Of a stretch of 64,000 nucleotides of DNA, positions 11,909 to 24,106 are shown piece by piece. Source of the stretch: Azadirachta indica (taxonomy: Eukaryota; Streptophyta; Magnoliopsida; Sapindales; Meliaceae); contig CM040440.1 of NCBI GenBank assembly GCA_022749755.1, positions 11,643,269 to 11,707,268 of the forward strand, read 5' to 3'. The notes under the pieces are model-generated. The model did not search any database and had not been told where the DNA came from. It saw only the letters and a list, made by a program, of their open reading frames with translations. Both the position numbers and the translations under genes were made by a program. How positions within the stretch are numbered: position 1 is the stretch's first letter; every line of letters begins with the position of its first letter.

Positions 11909-12782
11909 ATTTGCTTTTGTTTTGTGTCTATTATATCAAAAAGTAAAAAAAAAAAAAAGATTGTTTCTTTTGAATTCACAGCAAGTCAAATTTGAGTTGT
12001 ATCAATCTCCAATTCAGTTGATTTAGTCTTTGTCTATTCGTTTCTTTTGTGTTTCTTTCTATTTATTTTTGTTTGGTTACTCCTACATTTTTGGAGGTGA
12101 AAAAAAAGAGAGAAAAGCAAAGCATTCGGCCAAGAGAAGAAAAATAAAGAAGAAAAAGGAAATTTGGCAATTAAGGCTGTGTGGGGGAAGCATATAGTAC
12201 AATCTAATTTTTAGTTTGGAAAGGATAAAAAAAGGGGGGGGGGGGGGGGGGGGGCGCAGATGTTGAACGAAAATAAGGAGAATAAAAACAAAAATTAAAT
12301 TGTTTCAAGAAGTTTGACCAAATCAAGCCTACATTCCAAAACAAGTTAGGATTTGCTTACTAATCTTTCCATAATCTTTGGTTGACTTTCCTATTCTTGT
12401 ACTGATTTTTTTTTCTATTTTTAATATTTCCTTTATCATTTCTAAAATTATTTCCTAGTCCTTGTGCTTTCCTAATTTGTTGCCTATCTGATTTCATTTT
12501 TTTTTCTGTTATAAGTATTTAGGTCCTCTTTAATTTTAAGTTACCTTAATTTTATTTTACTTTTCATTGTATTTAATAAGTTTGTACAAATTTTGATTTT
12601 TACAACTAATCTTAATAAGAGAATTAGAGTGAAAAAAGGCTTAATGTGAACTCATCTAGAGAAAAGCCATAAATTAAGTGTGAAACATGAGTGAACTTAA
12701 GTGATAACATTACTTGAGTGAAACACGTGGGGGAATGAAGTGAGAAAGTTATTCTTTTGTTTTACTAACCTTGTCTTGCAGG
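11909..12782 (+). mobile_element. Family-1 untranslated leader
   Basis: Sequence between LTR and gag matching 51714-52560. The initiator-Met primer site is deleted (the LTR end runs directly into tgcttttgttttgtgtc). The leader holds an A(n)G(n) tract with 21 consecutive G at 12234-12254, a candidate donor ggag|gtgaaa at 12097, and a candidate acceptor at 12780-12781. No coding capacity. Confidence 0.75.
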
Positions 12783-14038
12783 ATAAGTGGACAAGCAAGA
12801 AATCCACAAGGTGAGATAGATCGATTTCAAGCCTTAACCAAGTTGTTGCAAGCCATGAATAGAAAATATAGAGAGTTGGTTGATAGAATGGAGAGGCTGG
12901 AGGTTTCAGCCACAAAGGGGCAGCCACTTAATGCTCTTAATCCAACCATACAAGCTAGGCGAGTACCAAGAAAAGCTCAATTAGATGATGGCTTTAATGA
13001 TAGTGAATTGCTTGATGACAATGGAGAGAAAGAGGAGATGAGACCGAGGGCAAGAAACAACAATAATAACAACAGTAGGGTTAAATTGAAAAATCCATCA
13101 TTTTATGAAGAATGGATCCTAAGGAATACTTGGATTGGGAAACGAAGATTGAATTAGTGTTTGATTGCAATGACTACACTGAATCCAAGAAGTTGAAGCT
13201 TGTCGTGGCTATTTTTGAAGTTTATGCTATTACTTGGTGGGATGATACTAAGCAAAAGCGAAGGAGAAATAGGGAAAGGCCCATTGACGAGTGGAGAGAT
13301 CTGAAATCCATCATGCGCAAGAGATTTGTACCAAACTACTACTATAGAGAATTGTACAATCGACTTCAAAATCTCACTCAAGGGTCTAAGAGTATTAAGG
13401 AATACTACAAAGAGATGGAGTTAGCAATGATAAGAGCAAATGTAGAGGAAGATAATGAAGCTAGAATGGCAAGATTCCTCAATGGTTTGAACAAGGAGAT
13501 TTCTAATGTGGTTGAATTGTAGCCATATATAGAGCTAGAAGACTTGCTTCACCTTGCATTGAAGGTTGAGAAGCAACTGAAAAAGAGAGGTTGTACAAGT
13601 CAGTTTTCCTCCTATACTTCTTCATTCAAATCAAATTGGAGGAAAGATGATAAGGCTTCATCATCCAAGCCTAAAATCGAATCCAAAGAGTTTCCCAAAA
13701 CATCCAACCCAAGTAAAGACAAAGGTAAGCTTGATTTTACTACTAATACAAGAAATATTAAATGTTTTAAATGTCAAGGTGCAGGACATTACAAACAGGA
13801 TTGCCCAAATCAAAGAACCATATTCATGCTTGAGAGAGAGTATTATTCGGCCAGTGAAGAGGAGAATGAACAAGAGATGATGCCACCTCTTGAAGATACA
13901 AGTGATGAAGAAGGGGATGAGCAATTTACTATGGCTGAAAGTGGTAAGGGTCTTGTATCAAGAAAAGTTTTGAATATGCGTGTCCAACAGGAAGAATGTG
14001 AGCAAAGAGAGAATTTTTCCATACTAGGTGTCTTATAA
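12783..14038 (+). pseudogene. gag: Family-1 gag (copy a), start lost
   Basis: Aligns along its length with the gag at 52561. The N-terminal coiled-coil-like stretch reads ELLQA-type leucines, and the Retrotrans_gag core contains DCNDYTESKKLKL, ITWWDDTKQKR, LKSIMRKRFVP and EYYKEMELAMIRA. An intact CCHC knuckle (CFKCQGAGHYKQDC) lies at about 13760-13805. An acidic linker follows. Lesions: the initiator ATG is ATA at 12783; a 1-nt deletion near 13108 shifts the frame; CAG became TAG at 13520; a 1-nt deletion in the protease linker near 14010 causes the stop at 14036. The gene is an internal structural polyprotein remnant, dead by at least four independent lesions. Confidence 0.88.
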
Positions 14039-15432
14039 AGGATAAGGTTTGTGATGTGATAATTGATGGTGGCAGTGTAACTAATGTTGCTAGTCCTACT
14101 CTTGTAGAAAAGTTGGGGTTACCTATTTTAAAACATTTACATCCTTACAAATTAAAGTGGCTTAATAATTGTGGGGAAATGAGGGTGACAAAGCAAGTTC
14201 TTGTTGCCTTCAAAATAGGCAAGTATAGAGATGAGTTGTTGTGTGATGTAGTGCCCATGCATGCTGGTCATCTCTTGTTGGGACGCCTTTGGAAATTTAA
14301 TAGAAGAGTGTTGTATAATGGTTTCACAAATCATTACATTTTTAAGAAGGATGGGAAGAAAATTACTCTTATACCACTTTCACCTAAAGAAGTTTATGAG
14401 GGTGAGCTTAGAAGAATGCAAAGTCAAAGAGAAAACAAGAATGAGGAGAAAAGAGTGAGTGAAGGTGTAATAAAAGAGAATGAGTTATCAAAAGAAAAGA
14501 GTGGCAAAAATAATGAGAAAGAAAATAAAGTGAGTTCGAATGGAGAGGGGCAGAATTCAAATAAGGGAAAAAGAGTGGAGGAAAAAGAAACAATTGAGTG
14601 TGAAAAGAAACAAGTGAGCTTTTATACAAAAAGGAGTGATATTAAGGAGGCTTGGTTTTCAAACAAAAGTATACTTGTACTTATGTACAAGGAACTTTAC
14701 TTAAATACTATTGACCTTAATACTTCTTTGTCTACCGCATTTGTTTCTTTTTTACAGGCTTATGAAGATGTTTTTCCCCAGAAGATATCCAATGAATTGC
14801 CACCCATTAGGGGTATCGAGCATCATATCGATTTCATTCCTGGAGCTTCAATTCCAAATAAATCAGCCTATAGGAGTAATCCCGAGGAGACAAAGGAGCT
14901 TCAAAGGCAAGTTGAGAAGTTGTTAACCAAAGGATATGTTAAAGAAAGTATGAGTCCATGTGCTGTTCCTGTTCTGTTGGTACCTAAGAAAGATGGCTCT
15001 TGGCGTATGTGTGTTGATTGTCGTGCAATTAATAACATTACGGTAAAGTATCGCCATTTTATTCCTAGGCTAGATGATATGCTTGATGAATTGCATGGCT
15101 TTACTCTCTTTAGCAAAATTGATTTGAAAAGTGGATATCATCAAATTCACATAAGAGAGGGCGATGATTGGAAAACTACATTCAAAATAAAATATGGCTT
15201 GTATGAATGGTTAGTTATGCCTTTTGGCTTAACTAATACACCTAGTATTTTCATGAGGCTTATGAATCATGTTTTGAAAGATTTAATTGAAAATTTTGTT
15301 GTTGGATACTTTGATGATATTCTTGTATATTCTAAAAATTCGAATGAACATATGGAATATTTAAGGGCTGTACTTGATATTTTGAGAAAGAAAAGTTATA
15401 TGCTAACCTTAAAAAGTGTTCTTTTTATTTAG
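14039..15432 (+). pseudogene. pol: Family-1 protease and reverse transcriptase (copy a)
   Basis: A 458-codon open stretch from 14056. It begins with the aspartic protease ([12 protein letters not shown], the DGG triad in place of the usual DTG/DSG; later HAGHLLLG). A charged Lys/Glu-rich linker follows, then the [47 protein letters not shown], and the catalytic [11 protein letters not shown] near 15307 with both Asp present. A 1-nt deletion at about 15390 shifts the frame so that the thumb ends in a stop at 15430. Gag and pol would be one fused frame in the ancestor, as in the copy at 52561-57383. Confidence 0.88.
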
Positions 15433-16966
15433 ATCGAATTGTGTTTTTAAATTTCGTAGTAAGTGTTCAAGGTGTTGAAGTTGATGAAGAGAAGGTAAGT
15501 GCTATTAAAAATTGGCCTACTCCTAAATCAGTAAGTGAGGTAAGAAGTTTCATGGATTAACTAGTTTTTATAGACACTTTGTAAAAGACTTTAGCACCAT
15601 TGCAGCACCCCTTACAGAGGTAATTAAAAAGAATTATACTTTTAAGTGGGACAAAGAACAAGAGCATGCATTTACTTTATTAAAAGATAAGCGTTGTAAT
15701 GCACCCATTCTTGCTTTGCCTAACTTTGCTAATACTTTTGAACTTGAATGTGATGCATCAGGATTGGGCATTGGCGCTGTTCTTATGCAGAAAAATAGGT
15801 CAATCGCCTACTTTAGTGAAAAGCTCCATGGCGCCTCATTAAATTATCTTACTTACAATAAAGAGCTTCATGCTTTGATTAGAGCTTTGAAAAACTGGCA
15901 GCATTACTTATGGCCTAAGGAATTTGTTATTCATACTGATCATCAATCTTTGAAGTTCATAAAAGGGTAAGGTAAGTTGAACAAACGACATGCCAAATAG
16001 GTCAAATTTATTGACATTTTTCCTTATGTGATTAAATACAAGTAAGGTAAAAAACAATGTTGTGGCCGATGCACTTTCAAGAAGGTAGACTTACTTAATG
16101 CTTTAGATGCAAGAATGCTTGGATTTGAACATATTAAAACTCTTTATGATGATGATATTGATTTTTTTAGCATTTTCAAAGCATGTGATAAAGTTGCATA
16201 TGGTAAGTTCTATAAAATGGATGGGTTTTTGTTTAAGGAAAATAAATTGTGCATACCGATTTGTTATTTGAGAGAATTGCTTGTAAAAGAGTCTCATGGG
16301 GGTGGTTTAATGGGACATTTTGGCATTACAAAAACTTTAGACACTTTAGATGAACACTTCTATTGGCCTAAAATGAAAAAGGATGTGTAAAGAGTTTGTA
16401 ATAGATATTTTATGTGCAAACAAGTTAAATCTAAAGTTTTGAATTAAGGTTTGTATACTCCTTTACCTGTTTCTAGTGAACCTTGAAGTAATATTTCCAT
16501 GAATTTTGTTTTTGGTTTACCTAGATCGAAAAGGGGGAAAGATTTTATTTTTGTAGTGGTTGATAGATTTTCCAAGATGTCACATTTTATACCTTATAAT
16601 AATACTGATGACGCCACTAACATTGCAAACCTGTTCTTTAGGGAAGTAGTGGGTTTGCATGTGGCTGATCTTTCTCCTTTTGATGTAGATGGTGAAGATT
16701 CGTGGACGAATCATCTTGAGGAGCGAGGGAATGATGCAAATACGGATGCACACAAGAGCAATGATCCAATTCAGCTACCTAGTGGTCCCGTTACAAGAGC
16801 AAGAATGAAGAAATTCAAGGATGCATTAAGTGAGATGATTCAAAACTTGTGGGATGATCTTGCAATAATTCAGGAGTTTAAGAAAGAGTTAAATATCAAG
16901 CTTGGGCTTCAAGACAATAATCAGTGCTTGGTAACATTCACACAAGTAATAGAAGGCAAAATTTGA
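15433..16966 (+). pseudogene. pol: Family-1 RNase H and integrase (copy a), deleted
   Basis: 15716-15970 is the RNase H domain ([53 protein letters not shown]), closed by a CAA-to-TAA-type stop. 16115-16390 is the integrase zinc-binding region with H and H of the HHCC set ([16 protein letters not shown]). 16499-16660 is the start of the integrase core ([27 protein letters not shown]). At about 16662 the text jumps to [15 protein letters not shown], so the second Asp, the Glu and the DNA-binding region are deleted. The frame continues 235 bp into the 3' LTR before stopping. Confidence 0.87.
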
Positions 16967-17108
16967 ATATTAAAGTTTCTATGAAATTCGAACTCAAATC
17001 TGTACAAGGCCATATTCGAATGATGTCTCATGGCTAAGCAAGCATGTTCAAGTCTTTTATTTGCAATTCAAATGAGATCTTCATCATGATGAAAGTTTCG
17101 GATTCCAT
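16732..17108 (+). repeat. Truncated family-1 3' LTR
   Basis: Starts TGATGCAAATACGGATGC after the purine-rich gaggagcgagggaa and matches the first 377 bp of the 57149 LTR. It stops at gattccat, where minus-strand Athila-like sequence begins. The rest of the LTR is not found downstream, so the junction is a truncation, not a clean insertion. Confidence 0.85.
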
Positions 17109-17111
17109 TAA

Positions 17112-18488
17112 TGTTCAAATTTTAAATACTCGCATGTGTACGAATCGTTAATAGCTAGCGATAAGTTTACTCCGAGATCGATTTCTCGCGGAATTGTAAT
17201 GGTTTAAATCTTTATTGTTTCCTGTTAATTACTAACTTAAGCAAACATAAAATCGTAAATACTTTAATGCAATCAAAAAATAAATTTAGATTATTTCAAT
17301 TGAAGTGATTAAATAACTAAATTACAAGAACTTGAAATCTATAAAATTCTGTTGAATTCAATGAAATTAGATGGGGTTTAACTAGTTATCTAATTTGGTA
17401 TTGAAGTTTAAGGTGAATTAAACAACCATTAAGTATTTTAAATTATTGGTTTTTCTACTAAAGTTAGAGGATTCCAATGATCATGGTAATTCTCACTTAC
17501 AATTAATTAAATATATCTTTGATATAAGGCTTCTACTTAATTAATTATATTGTTACAAGGAAATCATTTAACCATTTAAATCAAACCAATTCAATGGATT
17601 CAATTTAAATACTTGTTCAAAAGAACTTAATTAAGGTAAGATGATGTTTCTAACACCTTAATTCTCAAATTAATTTCAATCACAAATAATAGATAGTAAA
17701 TTTTCAACAAATAATCAAAATTATACAAATCAATGAATAAGAAGTAATCTCAACCTTCAAATTAATCATATTTCACAAAATATTCAGTACCATTTCAATA
17801 GCAAAGCCAAACTCCCAAAATATGTTTTACACTTCCTTTCTTAAATTCAAATTTACGAATTTAATTATAAAAGTTCTAAACATATTTGAAAAATAAACAA
17901 ACTTAAAGAATGCTTTCCTTTTTGAAGGTTCACCACCAAGTTTGGAAGAAGATGATAATTCATCCCAGCAGGAATGTCCTCTTCAATCCAGCAATTCTCT
18001 CCCTCCAATGAAAAACTCACTTCTTAGAAAACCTTATTATTCATCAAATTCTTTCTCAATTCGTTCTCAGCCCCAGCATCACCTCCAAAGTCATCCCTCT
18101 TACTCATTTTGTCAACAACTAATTCAAAATTCACTCCCATATGTTAAGAAAAGTCTGTCTCTCAGTTATCTTATTTCCAGTTGGAGTTTTAACCCCCAAA
18201 ACTTCAACATTTGCTTTCTCTTTGAAATGTAAGGTTGTAAACATTATGTCTAGTTTTCAAATTATTTTGTATCACCCAAATATGAGTATTAAGGACAAAG
18301 TTATCCTAGAAAATACGGACTATGTTCAGCAAATACGGGCCTTCCAGCATCTTGGGTTTGTTTTTGGGTTTTCTACAATAATTCCTACAAGTAATAAAAA
18401 GAAGCTCAAAGTAATTAAATTCTAAAATAAAATACATGAATAAAAGACATAAACATAATAAAATATTAGGATAAATATTGATTTACCA
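17112..18488 (-). repeat. Athila-like LTR (3' LTR, minus)
   Basis: A 1377-bp LTR. On the minus strand it starts TGGTAAATCAATATTTATCC, right after the PPT at 18489-18502, and ends AATTTGAACA at 17112. Copies are at 43594-50174 (split), 59033-60574 and 61826-61969. The plus-strand open frames at 17942-18232 and 18141-18425 lie in this LTR and are not conserved in the other copies. Confidence 0.82.
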
Positions 18489-20225
18489 AATTCCCCCAAA
18501 CCTAGACTTTGCTAATCCTCGAGCAAAACTAAAATAAAAATATAAAGAAAAGATTCAACATACATGTGAAAATTCATTTCTAGAGATGATTCCTCAAAAT
18601 GTTAATGGCTTCAAAAGAATACAACAGGATATAAGGTCAATTAATGACATCCAATTACGAACAATTTTTTTAGAAGTTATCTTCATGTGTAGTATGTGAT
18701 AGCCATAGATCAATTATCATCTCTTTTGTCATTCTTCACATTATCAAAATATAGCATGCATTGATGTTTCAACTCCAAACTTCACGAAGGCGGTCACTCT
18801 TAAAGAAATGCACTTGAAATTTGAGTTATCACTAAACTGTATATGAGACAAACATCAAGTTTAGATTTTTAATGGAAAACAAAATTCACATACAAAATAA
18901 AGAATACGATATTTCCGATATAATGATGCTGATCTCATGAACGGAATGCTAACAGCGTGATTTTCCTGACAATGAAGGCAAACTAATCATATAATACACA
19001 AGATCAACATATAACTTTTCTTTTTTGGGTTGTAATGAGGCTATTGGGTAAGGTGAAGATAAGAATTAGTAGATAAAAGATAAAACAAAACCATAAGAAC
19101 TCAATAATATGTGCACCTATCATCAAATTCTCATTTTTCAGTTTTCTTTCATATTCTGCAACCACTAATTTACATTCACCTCTTTTTTCACTTTCCTTTT
19201 TTTTTTTAATCTCAAATTTCATTTTGCAGCCCCATCTTTTTTTTTTTACTGCACTTTCATAATCAACCTTAGCATTTCTCCTTTTTTTTTTCTTAGTGCA
19301 ACACATTGATAAAACATTATAACACCAAGCACTACTTCAAGAAATAACAACCCCCAAACTTATAATAAAGTACATATCCAATCAATTCATTTATGGCTCA
19401 AAGAATAGAACAAAGATAATAATATTGGATACTTGGCTATTAGGTTTGATTGTGATTGGTTTTAAGAAAGAAAAAGAACATATTAAGGCTCAAAATAGTT
19501 ACTAAGAAAGAATATACATTAGGTAGGCAAGAAAAGCTCAAACGATTCAAATAAAGTTTAGAATCACTTCTCATGTATCATACAATCAGTATTACAATCA
19601 AGGTAAGAATAATCAAGATAATTAACCAAAAAAAAGTATAATGAGATCATTTAAAAGAAAAGATGACAAGAAAATATAGAGTAATGATAAACACTCAGAA
19701 TAGAAGCTTCAAGGCTTAAAATCTCATAATTAGGGTTCTATGTGTCTACACTATCTTGCACATTATCCTTTAATCATGTGATTTCATCAAATCAAGATTT
19801 AAATCGATCATGGCATAAAGTGCATACGTAGTAAAAGAATAAACAATGAAACGTAGTTCAAAAAAAATAATAATAATAAAATCATTATTTGCCTTAATAT
19901 CACATCAATTCTAATTAGTCATGTACAAATTGCATACTAGTCTTATATAAAGGAATCATCACAAAAATTCAAAACAAAGAGAAAAAATATATATATATAT
20001 TGAAAAAAAAAATTTTAAAAATTTTTTTTTAATTTTTAGTTTTTATGACTATATAGTTCAAAACAAATACAAATATTAAAACACACTTAAAATCTTTTCA
20101 ACACACTAAAACCCCACCCTCAAACCTATATTAACCATTGTCCTCAATATTTAAAATATAATTTAAGTTAGGAAAGTATTAATGAGACAAATAGAAAAGA
20201 AGTTAAACAAAAAAGAAAAGGATAA
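18489..20225 (-). mobile_element. Athila-like 3' noncoding region
   Basis: About 1.7 kb between integrase and 3' LTR, very AT-rich with runs of T/A. The purine tract (ggtttgggggaat on the minus strand) is at its left edge. The stretch 18560-18680 also occurs at 43430-43540 next to another Athila-like LTR, which confirms it is element-internal. Athila-type elements often carry an envelope-like frame in this place. I see none: the only open stretch (19004-19306, 100 codons) is Lys-rich low-complexity sequence with one hydrophobic run. Confidence 0.7.
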
Positions 20226-21078
20226 GACACTACCAAATATGAATGGGTTGTCTCCCACCAAGCGCTTTCTTTAACGTCTTAGCGAGACGTTGCCTTTTCT
20301 TGTTGAGGGTTGAATAATTCAATGGATTGAACCTCTCTCTTTTTCTGGACTCCTTCTAAATAAGGCTTCACACAATGTTTATATATTTTAAATGTTGTTT
20401 GACTCTTTGGATTTACAATTCTACCGTTCTATAAGGAAAGATTTGGATTATTGGAAACGGTCCACACCATTTTGACTTCAACTTTCCTGAAAATAATTTA
20501 AAACGAGAGTTAAACAAAAGAACATTCATTTCAAGATAAAGAGATTTATGAATTAGGCCTTTGTCATGATAAAGCTTAATGCGTTCTTTGTAAATTTTTG
20601 CATTTTCGTAGGCTTCATCCCGAATCTCTTCTAACTCATTAAATTGAAGTAAACACTTCTCTCTTACCGTTTTCATGTCCATGTTCAGTTCCTTAATTAC
20701 CCAATATAACTTGTGCTCAAGCTCTACAAGTAAGTGGCATGCCTTTCAAAAAATTAACCGATATGGGCTCATGCCAATAGGTCTCTTGTATGCTGTGCGA
20801 TATGCCCACAATACATCATTCAACTTAGCCGCCCAATCTTTCCTTGAAGGTCGTACTGTCCTTTTCAAAATTCTCTTGATTTGGCAATTGCTAACCTCAA
20901 CTTGACTCGAAGTTTGTGAATGGTATGGAGTTGCCACCTTATATGTAATGTTATACTTCTTCAAATTCCCATTGAAGAGTTTGTTACAAAAATGACTTCC
21001 TCCATCATTGATTATGGCCCTTGGTGTCCCAAACCTGCTAAATATCACATCTTTCAAAAATTTCACAACACAATTAGC
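20226..21078 (-). pseudogene. pol: Athila-like integrase, core and C-terminus
   Basis: Minus strand. 20746-21066 encodes the second half of the catalytic core: [10 protein letters not shown] supplies the second Asp, QVEVSN the Glu, and ELKRI-like text and AYRTAYK follow. 20413-20682 is the C-terminal region typical of Athila (YENAKIYKERIK, VLLFNSRFKLFSGKLKSKW, GPFPI). 20230-20290 holds the conserved post-integrase stretch giving GGRQPI-like text before the noncoding region. All catalytic acids are legible, but stops separate the segments at about 20690 and 21075. Function in the ancestor: insertion of element cDNA into chromosomes. Confidence 0.85.
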
Positions 21079-21975
21079 ATCGTTAGTTCAGATTGGTATA
21101 ACTTCAACCCACTTGGACACATAATCAACTGCAACTAATATGTACTGAAAATCAAATAAAGATGGAAAAGATCCCATGAAATCAATCCCCCAAACATCAA
21201 AAAGCTCAACAACAATATTGTTTGCTAAAGGTATCTCATTTCTCTTGCTAATATTACTGCTCCTTTGACATTTATCACAACACAAACAAAAATTATGAAC
21301 ATCTTTGAAGAGAGTTGGCCAATAAAAACTAGATTGCAATACCTTGAGGGCTGTTTTCTTACCACCGAAATGACCTCCATAATGAAGCTCATGGCAAAAG
21401 GTTAGAATACTCTCGTGTTCATCTTCAGGCATACATCGACGAATGATTTGATCTTTACAAAGCTTAAACAAATATGGCTCATCCAAAAAATATTGCTTAC
21501 AAGAAAATAAAAATCTCTTCTTTTCCTAAAAAGTTAGGTTAGGACGCAATACACCACAAGCAAGATAATTGACAATATCAACAAACCATGGTTCATGACC
21601 TAAAAAAAACAAGTGTTCATGAGGAAAAGTTTCAACAATCAGTTGTTTTTCTTCGTGTTCATATGTGTCAAAATCTAAAAATAACCTAGAACGATGATCA
21701 GCAACAACATTCTCACTACCTTTCTTATCCTTTATTTTTAGATCAAATTCTTGCAAAAGCAACACCCACCGAATCAGTCTTGGCTTCGCATTTGATTTTG
21801 TTAATAAATATTTCAATGCCGCATGATCCGAATGCACAATGACTTTAGATCCTACCAAGTATAACCTAAATTTGTCTAATGCAAACACAACAGCCAAAAA
21901 CTCTTTTTCAGTGGTGGAATAATTTAGTTGGGCATCATTGAGTGTTCTACTAGCATAATAAATAACATGCAAATG
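21079..21975 (-). pseudogene. pol: Athila-like RNase H and integrase N-terminus
   Basis: Minus strand. 21560-21975 encodes RNase H ([43 protein letters not shown]), the arrangement of Athila-type polymerases. 21088-21486 encodes the integrase zinc finger (HELHYGGHFGGKKTALKVL, then CLCCDKCQR) and the first catalytic Asp (WGIDFMGSFP). The RNase H is cut at its N-terminal side by satellite C, and the frame stays open into it, giving a 194-codon chimeric stretch (21526-22110). The RT, protease and gag are missing, so this is the 3' half of an element. Confidence 0.85.
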
Positions 21976-22609
21976 CTTCTCAACTTTTTTATTTTCAAAA
22001 TAAAATGCATCGTAATGATTTTTACAAATGATGAGTAACAAAATGTGTGGCATGTCTGGAAATGAAGTCTCTTTTTCAGTCTGTTTCTTGTTTAACAATT
22101 TCAACCCCAAAAATCATTTGTTTTCAACTTCTCCATTTTTGAAATAAAATAAACCGTAATGATCCTCACGTGATGGTAAGTAATAAGACGTGTGGCTTGT
22201 CTGAAAACGAAGTCATTTTTCTGCTCTGTTTCGCGTTTGACAATTCTAACCCCGAAAATCATAGGTTTTCAACTTTTATATTTTTGAAATAAAAAGCATT
22301 ATAATGATCCTCACGTGATATGAGTAACAAGACATGCGGCTTATCTCGAAACGAAGTCGTTTTTCGAGTCTGCATTGTATTTGACAATTCTAACGCTGAA
22401 AATTGTACGTTTTCAACTTTTCTGTTTTTGAAATCAAACGCACTACAACAATCCTCACACGATGGTGTGTAACAACACACGTGGCCCGTCTCGAAACGAA
22501 GTCGTTTTTTGATTCTATTTCGCATTTTACAATTTCGGTCCCGAAAATCGTACGTTTTTAACTTCTCTGTTTTCGAAATAAAATGTACGGTAACGATCCT
22601 CACGGAATG
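21976..22609. repeat. 144-bp satellite, block C
   Basis: About 4.4 monomers between the truncated Athila-like RNase H and a family-3 insertion. It is the left half of a longer array that resumes as block D at 24342. The last bases (gaatg, 22605-22609) are repeated with one mismatch at 24342-24346. Confidence 0.9.
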
Positions 22610-23282
22610 TGATGTGAATAAAGTTATGCAACCATACATACAAGATGGAAAACTCTCATGTGGGCTTAGAAAGACTTAAGGGTAGTGTTCACATAATCCA
22701 TTTAACTTTTCATGTAGGCTAAATTACAAGAGATGGGCTGAATACATGACAAGAATTCAAGTGGATTATAAGAAGAAGAATAAAATATCTCTGTGCTAAT
22801 AAATCCTAATGCCGCATAGATAATTTAGGCTTTTAAAGATTCCTTATTTATATAGAATTAGTTTTCTAATTTATTTAGGATTGTTATTTTTATTTTTCTT
22901 AATTATATTAGGATTATAGTTTTTTATTTTAATTTAAGATTTTAATTCTTATATAAGTTAAGATTTTCTATTCCTACTTAATTTTGGATTTCTATTTTTT
23001 TTTATCTAGAATTTTTATTAGCCTATTTATATGGGGCTAATATTGTGTTGAAATTCAGAACATTAGTTCTCAATATTATTTTCAATAAGAAATAAATTAT
23101 TTCTTTAGTTCTTTTAAGAACTTGTAAACTTATTAAGAATTATATTCTTGTGGTGTTCAATAAGTAAACTTATCACCTTAATTCTTTAGTGATTCTTGAA
23201 ATTCTTGGTGAGGCATCTTCAAACAACTGTAGTACTTGGTTCTTATCTAGTTAGGCAATGGGTCAAGGCTCAAGAAATTTGT

Positions 23283-24106
23283 TAATACAAATAAAGTTGT
23301 GCAACCACATTAACAAGAGGAGAAACTCAAACATAAATCTGGAGATACTCAATTGCAGCATCTATATGCTCACTAAACGTGCTGAGCGGACCGATTATAA
23401 GAGTTAGAGTCAAGATATTGCAAAGTGCCTTAAATGGACTAATTAAAAAAATGTATGATTTAAAGGCAATTTAAGTTACATATCTTGAAGAATTAGGCTC
23501 AGTGAACATCATTCAAGCGTTTGCAGTTCAAGACGATTAATGTGAAATTGTTCAAAAATTGTAGTCCGTTTGTGTAATTTTAAGAATCTTAAATGATGTA
23601 ATCACTTACATCATACACGTGTGATGTCATTGCTTACATCAAAATACGTATAATGTCATTACTTATGTAATATACTTATGACGTCATTGTTTACATCTTT
23701 ATGTTTGAAGTTTGTATTTTTCAAAAGTTATAAAGTTTGTATTAGTTTGTCAAATTATTAGGTATGGTAGTGGGCCTAATTTTTGATGTTTTTCTCTTTA
23801 TATTTGCCTATAAAAAGGCCTTCATTTATAAAATGAATCAAGCAATTTTGAGTGTTAAGTTATTCTTTATAAGTTCTTGTTTTTGAACTCTTCAAGTTTA
23901 ATTTCTTGTGGCGTTCAAAACAACCAAATTTATCATCTTAAATATTTTCTTAAGAATTCTTGGTGTGGTGTTTAAGTAATCATAGTTTTGATTCATATCT
24001 AGATAGGTATTCGGGTCAAGGTTTAATAATAGACTTGCATATTGGGGAAATCTTGGGGGTACATTAGGTGTTGGGTTTTGTCACGTTATTGGCAAGGTTC
24101 GTATTA
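23283..24106 (+). mobile_element. Solo family-2 LTR nested in family-3 LTR
   Basis: An 824-bp LTR from taatacaaataaagttgtgcaacc (TG decayed to TA) to ggcaaggttcgtatta. Flanking 5-mers are attgt (23278-23282) and cttgt (24107-24111), a target duplication with one mismatch. The host LTR continues across as in the other family-3 LTRs. A CTATAAAAAGG TATA box is at 23808-23818. Decayed TGACG/CGTCA motifs lie at 23620-23690. Confidence 0.88.
23808..23818 (+). promoter_or_regulatory. TATA box of family-2 LTR
   Basis: CTATAAAAAGG in the middle of the LTR, about 120 bp downstream of the TGACG-type cluster. The same box is conserved in the other family-2 LTRs (38672-38685; minus strand near 9296). Its place fits the U3/R boundary of an LTR promoter. 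Confidence 0.6.

Noticed and set aside
12225..12254. Poly-A/poly-G runs as tails of processed retrocopies
   Set aside because: They lie at the same leader position in all family-1 copies and have no gene body or target duplication beside them.
17942..18425. Plus-strand open frames of 96 and 94 codons as a possible host gene
   Set aside because: They lie inside an Athila-like LTR, antisense to it. Copies at 50000-50170 and 59870-60300 do not keep the frames open.
19004..19306. Envelope-like frame in the Athila-like 3' region (Lys-rich, one hydrophobic stretch)
   Set aside because: It is driven by T/A homopolymer runs, has no signal peptide or recognisable envelope motif, and is only 100 codons long.
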